Source of the DNA: Thermoplasmata archaeon
GTDB lineage: Archaea > Thermoplasmatota > Thermoplasmata > Thermoplasmatales > Thermoplasmataceae
Assembly: GCA_021826835.1 (NCBI GenBank)
Contig: JAKAYH010000059.1
Coordinates: 1 to 9,538 of the forward strand
Length of the DNA stretch: 9,538 bases
Reading direction: 5' to 3'
Shown piece by piece: positions 1-6,430 of the stretch (position 1 is the stretch's first letter; every line of letters starts with the position of its first letter). The position numbers and the translations under genes were made by a program. The notes beneath the pieces are model-generated. The model saw only the letters and a program-made list of their open reading frames with translations. It made no database searches and was not told the DNA's origin.

Positions 1-796
1 TAAATTAAATGGATGGAAATAGACATGATAGGAAATAACACATGTGAATCTCTCTGGTTCATTAGAGAGGGTAATAAGTGGCTCTTTTTATAGACAGCTA
101 CCCATACCATGATGTTTTTTCCAAATAATCTTTTATATATGTTTTTGAGTGGTCAGCCCTCATTATAGCCCGAGAAACTCACTTTAATTTAACTTTTTGT
201 TTCTCTTCGGAATTTAATTATGTGATCAGTATTGCTCTCTTTTCGTTCTTTTTTATTGATTCCATGGGATTCTGATAGGATAACTTTTGGCAGAAATGTA
301 AATTTGAAATTTTGAAACTCAATAGTTTTGAAATAAACATTGAATCTGATCTGAATGTACCGGGTTATGGCACTACGTTTTTATGAGTTGTATTTTTACA
401 GAAATAATGAAGAGAGTGACGTTTTCAATTCTCTGACTATGTCGAAAATTTCCAGCAAAGTTACAGGTTATTGCTTAGAAATAGAAAGTGTTTACTAAGG
501 GTCTTTAGAAACTCTCGATCTGCGATTTTTGTGAGAATATAGTTCCGACACATTTGTTTGTTTTTTGTGGCGCAGAATCATAGAATAGGACGATTGTGGT
601 TCCTTTATCAACGCTTTGCTTAAGTTTTTTAGAATACTTTTTTTCATTTCCATTTCTATTCTTATTTTAAGGATGTGGCTTTCCATTTTCCAATCTCATC
701 ATCTTAATTGTAGCAAACATCGTCTTCATCTCATTTTCTATTCCCTGTTCAATTCTTATAATATCTATTAATTGTGCCCTTTAGTATTGAACATGC

Positions 797-811
797 TTGA
801 GTTTAACTCAA
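797..811. repeat. Perfect 7-bp inverted repeat (operator-like palindrome)
   Basis: TTGAGTTTAACTCAA is two exact 7-base arms around a single central base. With one bulged base the pairing extends outward by a further GC-containing step (TGC at the left, GCA at the right). The compact shape is that of a homodimer-bound operator rather than a terminator, since no T-run follows on either strand. It lies about 410 bases before the operon start, so a direct role in its control is uncertain. Confidence 0.3.
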
Positions 812-1113
812 TGCAACCATCTGCGCAAAAGGCGTCTCTGATGAAGCTTTTTGGCATATCTCAGTTTAAGACTCCGCCATCCTTCCTCACTCCATTTCTT
901 ATACCGTGGGTTGTTCTTTTTCTTTTTTCTTCAAAATCATTTTGCTTCTTTCGACGATTTTTATAAGTTGGTTAAGGTCTTCTTTTATTATCCTCCTCTA
1001 GAATGTCCACATGCCGCCTTTTGACAACAAAGATATAACGTTTACCGTTAGAACAATGTCAGTGATTAACTATAATTTTCGACCATATCTAATTCAGTTT
1101 AGATTCTTTTATA

Positions 1114-1134
1114 ATGTGGCATTAATACCCACAT
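1114..1134. repeat. Dyad-symmetric site upstream of the operon promoter
   Basis: ATGTGG at 1114-1119 and CCACAT at 1129-1134 are exact inverted arms with a 9-base spacer, and an ATTAAT core sits nearly on the dyad axis. The site ends about 15 bases before the AT-rich TATA cluster that precedes the defence operon. That is a natural place for a regulator to bind. The role is inferred from symmetry and position only. Confidence 0.35.
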
Positions 1135-1147
1135 GAAAGTGCATTTC

Positions 1148-1176
1148 TATAAATATAATTTATATATTATAAAATT
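1148..1176 (+). promoter_or_regulatory. TATA-like AT cluster, possible archaeal promoter
   Basis: A 29-base run made almost wholly of A and T contains several TATA-box-like words (TATAAAT, TTTATATAT, TATAAAA). In archaea a TATA box centred about 26 bases before the start of transcription would put the mRNA start near 1185-1200, giving a short leader before the first gene. There is no clear bacterial -35 partner. It competes with the box at 1203-1210. Confidence 0.35.
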
Positions 1177-1202
1177 CCTGGTTAATTGGTAAAACAAAAG
1201 TA

Positions 1203-1210
1203 GATATAAT
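1203..1210 (+). promoter_or_regulatory. TATA-like box suited to a leaderless start at ATG 1231
   Basis: GATATAAT is centred about 25 bases before the ATG at 1231, the spacing expected between an archaeal TATA box and a leaderless start codon. If it is used, translation begins at 1231, four codons inside the longest frame. The same bases include a perfect bacterial -10 word (TATAAT, 1205-1210), which would give an mRNA start at about 1217 and an almost leaderless ATG at 1219. Either reading fits the lack of a Shine-Dalgarno. Confidence 0.3.
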
Positions 1211-1218
1211 GATACCTC

Positions 1219-4200
1219 ATGAACATATTTATGGACGATTTAATATCCAAATTTGTTTATTCTTTGAAAGAGAAGTCTATTGGTCCAGAAAAAGGTTCAA
1301 CCGAGATCATTACTGAATGCCCGAATAAGAAGTATTATGTTGGAATGCTTTCCCCTCAAAATAAAGAAATCCAAAAGGGGGATGATGAGGATAATAGTGA
1401 ACGGGATGAACAAAACAATCTGCATGATGATATTACCGAAGATGAAACTGTTAAGAAGCAGAGTCAAAACATTTCAAGTGCTGGTTTAACTTTTTCATCT
1501 AAGAGCGGTGTGTTAAAGGTGTTAGTTAGCTATGGAAGATATTCCAAACTGGAAGATGGAAAATATTTAAGATACCCATATAATAAAATGCTAAATATAA
1601 ATTTAGAAAACGGAATCAATATCTTCCTTGTTGAGGATGATGATTTAATTAACGTTAATGTTAAAGTGATTAAGAAGCGGGAAAGTATAAAAATTATACT
1701 CATAAACGAACTCAAGGATAAAAGAACTAAAATTAAATATGAGGATATATGGAAATACACACTGTATCAGGTCTCACTACGAATTAACACCAATAATTCT
1801 CTAATTGGTATGGAACCAAAAAGGTTTACTGATGAGCGGTTAATTGCACTTTATTCAGAAAGGAAATCCTATGGAATTGGCCAAAACTGCACAGCTATAT
1901 GGAATGAACTTGATATCGAGAATAAAAAAGATTCTAAGGAAGATAGGATTTTAAACTGGACAGATTATACGGATCAATTTGAGGAGTTTTATAACCCAGA
2001 CATTAGGACAGAATTTATACCACTTTACCAAGCCATAACTCCAAAGTCTGTGGAATTAAATGTAGACCTTTCAGCGAAATGCCTAGTAAATGACGGTTAT
2101 GCCGAAGTGCTTGAAGGGGTAGTAAATTCTTATGAAAAATGGATTGGTAATATCGAAAAAAGACTTGGTGAAAGTAAAAGTAACTATAACTCCGAATTAT
2201 ATTCAGAACTCCTAAAAAATATTGAGAACAATAAATATATCCTAAAGAGAATTAGAAATGGAATAGACATCTTAGCTAAAAATAAAATTGCAGATAAGAG
2301 TTTTAAATTCGTAAATGCCGTTATGGATAAAGTTGGAAATTGGCGAAATTACGAAAAAGATTTTGAATGGAGGCCATTTCAATTAGCGTTTTTATTAATG
2401 GAAATCTATGACATTGTGAATAAAAAGTCAAAGACCAGAGAAGTGGTTGATGTCCTTTGGGTTCATACTGGAGCTGGAAAAACTGAGGCCTATCTTTCAG
2501 TTGCTATGTTTGATATAATATATAGACGCTATGTCATGCAATCTCAAAATAAAAAAGATATAAACCCTGGAACATCTGTAATAAGCAGATATACACTAAG
2601 ACTGTTAACTGTTCAGCAGTTTAAAAGAACAATGGAGGTAATCACTGCAGCCGAGCTTATAAGAAATGTGGGTTATGGCAAAAATGAATTTTTCGATGGA
2701 TCTCATTTTCAAATTTCTGGAGGGCTATGGGTTGGGAATAACCTGACTCCAAATAATATGCCGAGTGCCAAGAAATACGTGAGTGAAATTGCACTATACT
2801 CCTCAGACTCACAGTACGACGAGGGGAATCCTGCCCAGATATTGAAATGCCCTTCTTGTAAGGCTTTTCTCGCTATTCCTAAGGATCAGGGCTTAAAAAA
2901 GGGTGATTCATATTATATAAAAGTGGCACAGGTAAATTTACATGAAGAAATTTCGGGCAGTGATTTTTATATCCAACCTTTAAAGAATGGGGTTTTTAAG
3001 TTAACTGCAAAAAGAGATCTATCATTCAATAAGATAAGAGAGTCAGCAGATATAATAAGCCTAAATATTAAAGATCTATCAAGGATTCTTTTACCAGGTT
3101 ATGAAATTAACAAAGAACGACCAGCAAGGATAGAAATAAGTTGTAATAACCCAGAGTGCGAAATAAATATTACAGGCATTAAAATTCCAAGTTACACTGT
3201 AGATGATGAAATATATAGAATTCATCCTTCATTTATTATTAGTACTGTGGACAAGATCGCAAGATTATCATTTTCTAATAAGGCTTTTGAACTTTTAAGA
3301 AGTGAGGACTCAGAAGGCCCCGATCTAATTATACAGGACGAAATGCATTTACTTAATGGCCCACTTGGAAGTCTGTTTGGAATATATGAAAATGCGGTGT
3401 CTTTAATTTTAAAAGATAAGAATGTAAAATACATCGCTGCTAGTGCTACAATTAATAAATTTGAAAAACAGGTGGGAAGTCTTTTTTCGAGAGGGGCGGT
3501 TTTGTTTCCCCCAGGAGGAATATCATCATCGGACTCTTTTTACTTTAAAGAAGTTGAGGGGGGACTGCACAAAAATAAGATAAATCCATATTTTCCAGGT
3601 AGGTTATACCTTGGTTTAATGACAACGTCTACAAGTTTACAATCTGTTCTGGTCAGCGTAATTTCAGAAATACTAAATATTAAGTATGGTCACAAAGATC
3701 ATGAAGACATAAAATATTACTGGACTCCAGTATTGTATTTTAATTCACTCAAAGAGCTTTCAGTTGCTGGATCTCTTTACAGGGAAGATGTTATGCAAAG
3801 GATAAAAACCTCCAGTTCTTTGGAACTTGACCCTGAAAATTTTCAGGAACTCTCTTCCCGGGCATCTTCAACGGAGATACCAGTAATACTGGATAGACTT
3901 GAAAGATGGGATGGTGAACCAGAGAAAAATCCTGATGCACTAATAACAACTTCAATGTTCGGAACAGGGGTCGATATATCAAGATTCTCTCTCATGGTAG
4001 TTAGTGGACAGCCGAAAATGACTGCTGAATATATTCAGGCTACCGGTAGAACAGGAAGAAACAGGAACTCTCTTGTTATTATACTTTACAATGCTTTTAA
4101 GCCAAGAGATAAAAGCCACTATGAGATGTTTTTGCAATACCATGATAAGATTCAGGCTAATGTGGAAAGCTCACCTGTTTCACCGTGGTCTAGTGGATCT

Positions 4201-6414
4201 ATGAATTTAGCGGCCGGTCCGGCATTTGTTGCATATGCAAGAGCGATGTGTAAAAATGTAAGAGAGCAGAACGATGCATCCAAAATAAGTGAAAACTTAG
4301 AGGTTAAGGAGCAATTTTTAAAATTGACGGATGATAGAATTACAAAATTTAATAGAGATGTATCTAACATAATATACTCCTATGGAGAAATCATTCAAAA
4401 ATGGTATGACACGGCCAAAGAGGTCCAGAACATGGCATACAAAAGCTCCGAGTTTGCCAAAAAAGGAGAAGTTACAGATGGAATTGTTCTTGGTAGTCCA
4501 AGTGATCGGTATCGTTCAAAAATGCCAAAAGTAGTATATGAAAATGCCCCTCAGTCTCTAAGAGAAATAGAAGAAACCGGAAGCTTTGATAATGTCGATA
4601 TAAGAAGATCGCAATTTGTATTTGGATATGGCCCCGGTTCAATCGTTGAGGGAAAAAAAATGTCTTCCGCGATTCAAAAAGAGTCTATTTACAAGATTAA
4701 CAGAACCGATAAAAATGCCATAATAAAAGCCTTTGATATAACCAGCCGAATTGCCCAATCAACCATTCAATCTGTATCAAACTTCGCAGGCAAATCGGAT
4801 AGAAATCAAAATAACAACATTAGGATATTGGAACTTCCATCGGATCAGGCAATTGGCGGTTCAATGAAAGGTCACATTTCTTTAACAGGAAATTCTCTGT
4901 ACAAAACTTCTTATTTTCCTGAGTGGAGAATTTGTCTTAATGAAAATAATCATGGAAAGATAGATGGAAAAAGTGTGTCGGTTCTCTATTTATCTGCGGA
5001 AAATAATCAACAATGCCCAATCTGTAAATCTATAAAGTTTAGTTCTCAAACAAGGTTTGTAATGGCATGCCCTAATGGACATCTAGACGACGTAAACTGG
5101 AACCTTGCCATTAACAAGAGTAATAAACTTATAAACTATTTTTATTTATATTCTGGAGGTAGTTCACTTGAGTCTATGAAGATAATTCATCCAGTTACAG
5201 GTGTTTCTAAAACTATGAGGGAAATCTACAGTACTAATTTTAAGTGTACAGGAAGGTCTGTTGAATACTCTAAGGGATCAACAGAGGGATCTAACTGTGA
5301 ATGCTTAATGAAAGTTATTCAGCGTCAATCATCCTCTATAAGATTCCCTGAATCATTTATGTATCTAAATATCCCTGAGAATGACGATTTTCATTTAAAT
5401 TACGTCGACAGAGAAAACATCCTGACACTTTTAAAAGATATTGACACACCTGATGATCCGGATTATGCAAAGCATATTAATAGATTCATAGAATCTTTTA
5501 TAGGGAAAGAAAAATATGATGAAATGTTTTCCCAGTTAGATATTTCTGAAATAGAAGGGTTGAGAGAACTAAGAAAATTACTCACCCTTTATAAAGATGA
5601 AAATTTTAATGTTGAAACTATAATGACGAGAGAATTTCAATATCTATATGATCTTATTGAAAACGGAAAAGAACAAGACAAAGAAAAGATGAACTTTAGT
5701 CCATCTAAGGGATATAATTTTGATTATATTAAAGAATTTAAATACGGTTCTATTGAAATGGTAGAAACCGTAATAATACAGACTGGCTACAGGAGAAATA
5801 TACGAAATAATGTTTCCAAGAATAGCGAACCACAAATTGTTAGCTCTTCGTTTAAATTTATGGGTAATGAATACTTTCCGGGAATAATAAACAATGGTGA
5901 TGCAATTTTTATTTACCTAAAAACCAAAGATATGGAAAAGATAATGCAAGATGATATAAACATAGAAGAAAGTTGGGATTCAAAAAAGGTTCAAAATAAT
6001 ACTAAATGGGGGGTTTATACTCATTCTGTTAAATTTGTGTTTTTACACACTCTTTCCCATGCATTAATTAAGGAGATTTCTGACAGTACTGGTTATTCCA
6101 TTACGTCATTGAGAGAAAGAGTTTACAGTACTTCCGCTGGATATGGGATATTAATATATACTTCGGGACCTGGTTCTGATGGATCCATAGGGGGATTAAG
6201 TGATTTAGTCAAGGATGGGATGCTGAAAAACATTCTCAGAGAGGCAATGAATCATTATATAAGGAACTGTTCCAACGATCCATTCTGTTCATCAAAAAAC
6301 ATTGACATAGAAAGTTTGAATGGAGCTGCATGTTATAGCTGTATTCTTCTTCCAGAAACTTCATGTGAGTACGGTAACAAATTTTTAAGCAGAAATTCAT
6401 GGAGAAATGATTAA
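1219..6414 (+). CDS. drmAB: DISARM DrmA-DrmB fusion: SF2 helicase joined to DUF1998 protein
   Basis: This is the core of a DISARM anti-phage system: an ATP-driven DNA-binding helicase with its DUF1998 partner in one 1731-residue chain. The DrmA part has a start-proximal YYVGMLSP box, a strongly acidic stretch (about 54-80), a Q-motif-like RPFQ (385-388), Walker A GAGKT (418-422), RYTLRLLTVQQF (457-468), a Cys site (C544, C547, C642, C647), TVDK (676-679), DEMH box (707-710), SAT (742-744), FGTGVD (914-919) and QATGRTGR (940-947). It ends in APQSLREIE, typical of DrmA. DrmB follows at once with RRSQFVFGYGPGS (1129-1141), then CPIC (1266-1269), CPNGH (1284-1288), C1343/C1360/C1362, the DUF1998 hallmarks LHTLSH (1610-1615) and GSIGGL (1655-1660), and C1684, C1690, C1705, C1708, C1716. 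In characterised systems these are two proteins that form a complex. No internal start or ribosome site is seen at the junction, so this is a true fusion. Cytoplasmic; all helicase motifs are intact. ATG 1231 is a plausible alternative start. Confidence 0.9.
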   Translation: MNIFMDDLISKFVYSLKEKSIGPEKGSTEIITECPNKKYYVGMLSPQNKEIQKGDDEDNSERDEQNNLHDDITEDETVKKQSQNISSAGLTFSSKSGVLKVLVSYGRYSKLEDGKYLRYPYNKMLNINLENGINIFLVEDDDLINVNVKVIKKRESIKIILINELKDKRTKIKYEDIWKYTLYQVSLRINTNNSLIGMEPKRFTDERLIALYSERKSYGIGQNCTAIWNELDIENKKDSKEDRILNWTDYTDQFEEFYNPDIRTEFIPLYQAITPKSVELNVDLSAKCLVNDGYAEVLEGVVNSYEKWIGNIEKRLGESKSNYNSELYSELLKNIENNKYILKRIRNGIDILAKNKIADKSFKFVNAVMDKVGNWRNYEKDFEWRPFQLAFLLMEIYDIVNKKSKTREVVDVLWVHTGAGKTEAYLSVAMFDIIYRRYVMQSQNKKDINPGTSVISRYTLRLLTVQQFKRTMEVITAAELIRNVGYGKNEFFDGSHFQISGGLWVGNNLTPNNMPSAKKYVSEIALYSSDSQYDEGNPAQILKCPSCKAFLAIPKDQGLKKGDSYYIKVAQVNLHEEISGSDFYIQPLKNGVFKLTAKRDLSFNKIRESADIISLNIKDLSRILLPGYEINKERPARIEISCNNPECEINITGIKIPSYTVDDEIYRIHPSFIISTVDKIARLSFSNKAFELLRSEDSEGPDLIIQDEMHLLNGPLGSLFGIYENAVSLILKDKNVKYIAASATINKFEKQVGSLFSRGAVLFPPGGISSSDSFYFKEVEGGLHKNKINPYFPGRLYLGLMTTSTSLQSVLVSVISEILNIKYGHKDHEDIKYYWTPVLYFNSLKELSVAGSLYREDVMQRIKTSSSLELDPENFQELSSRASSTEIPVILDRLERWDGEPEKNPDALITTSMFGTGVDISRFSLMVVSGQPKMTAEYIQATGRTGRNRNSLVIILYNAFKPRDKSHYEMFLQYHDKIQANVESSPVSPWSSGSMNLAAGPAFVAYARAMCKNVREQNDASKISENLEVKEQFLKLTDDRITKFNRDVSNIIYSYGEIIQKWYDTAKEVQNMAYKSSEFAKKGEVTDGIVLGSPSDRYRSKMPKVVYENAPQSLREIEETGSFDNVDIRRSQFVFGYGPGSIVEGKKMSSAIQKESIYKINRTDKNAIIKAFDITSRIAQSTIQSVSNFAGKSDRNQNNNIRILELPSDQAIGGSMKGHISLTGNSLYKTSYFPEWRICLNENNHGKIDGKSVSVLYLSAENNQQCPICKSIKFSSQTRFVMACPNGHLDDVNWNLAINKSNKLINYFYLYSGGSSLESMKIIHPVTGVSKTMREIYSTNFKCTGRSVEYSKGSTEGSNCECLMKVIQRQSSSIRFPESFMYLNIPENDDFHLNYVDRENILTLLKDIDTPDDPDYAKHINRFIESFIGKEKYDEMFSQLDISEIEGLRELRKLLTLYKDENFNVETIMTREFQYLYDLIENGKEQDKEKMNFSPSKGYNFDYIKEFKYGSIEMVETVIIQTGYRRNIRNNVSKNSEPQIVSSSFKFMGNEYFPGIINNGDAIFIYLKTKDMEKIMQDDINIEESWDSKKVQNNTKWGVYTHSVKFVFLHTLSHALIKEISDSTGYSITSLRERVYSTSAGYGILIYTSGPGSDGSIGGLSDLVKDGMLKNILREAMNHYIRNCSNDPFCSSKNIDIESLNGAACYSCILLPETSCEYGNKFLSRNSWRND

Positions 6415-6430
6415 TTGTGTTGCACAATTA
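6412..6430 (+). promoter_or_regulatory. Hairpin spanning the drmAB stop and next start codon
   Basis: Eight bases (6412-6419) pair exactly with 6423-6430 around a 3-base TTG loop. The left arm contains both the TAA stop of the fusion gene (6412-6414) and the GTG start of the next gene (6417-6419). In the mRNA the start codon would be hidden until a ribosome finishing the first gene opens the stem, which would tie translation of the second gene to the first. A weak GGAG at 6401-6404, 12 bases before the GTG, is the only Shine-Dalgarno-like word. The coupling role is inferred. Confidence 0.45.

Larger units (their letters stand above)
1..1218. other. 1.2 kb upstream region without a supportable gene
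   Basis: No frame longer than about 65 codons is open here, and none has a convincing ribosome site or recognisable motif. The + strand is notably T-rich, as expected if leftward coding sequence once lay here. Read leftward, roughly 1050-490 gives short protein-like pieces in shifting frames, such as RYIFVVKRRHVDILEED and RYKKWSEEGWRSL, broken by stops. They look like a decayed gene or transposase, but I cannot name a family. At the left edge a leftward frame (110 to beyond 1) and a rightward 26-codon frame (13-93) overlap, and neither can be judged from this window. No tRNA, CRISPR array or intact insertion sequence is seen. Confidence 0.6.

Noticed and set aside
50..69. Hairpin CTCTCT/AGAGAG as a terminator
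   Set aside because: The stem is only 6 bp with an 8-base loop, and no T-run follows directly on either strand.
131..140. Rightward TATA-like box TTTATATA
   Set aside because: No open frame follows at a sensible distance on the + strand; such words are frequent in AT-rich DNA.
490..512. Bulged hairpin (GTTT/CTAA with TTAG/AAAC) as a terminator of a leftward gene
   Set aside because: The stem is weak, AT-rich and interrupted, and the gene it would end is itself unsupported.
495..686. 63-codon leftward open frame
   Set aside because: No good ribosome site and no recognisable motif; composition is basic and low-information. It is better explained as part of decayed or chance sequence.
772..966. 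64-codon rightward open frame with a Phe-rich hydrophobic end
   Set aside because: The Phe/Ser-rich tail is what T-rich DNA yields by chance. There is no Shine-Dalgarno and no family resemblance, although a small membrane peptide cannot be fully excluded.
2850..3170. Cysteine pairs between Walker A and the DEMH box as a novel zinc insertion in the helicase
   Set aside because: To my knowledge, similar CPxC and paired-Cys elements occur at this place in DrmA family helicases, so it is noted in the gene entry and not claimed as new.
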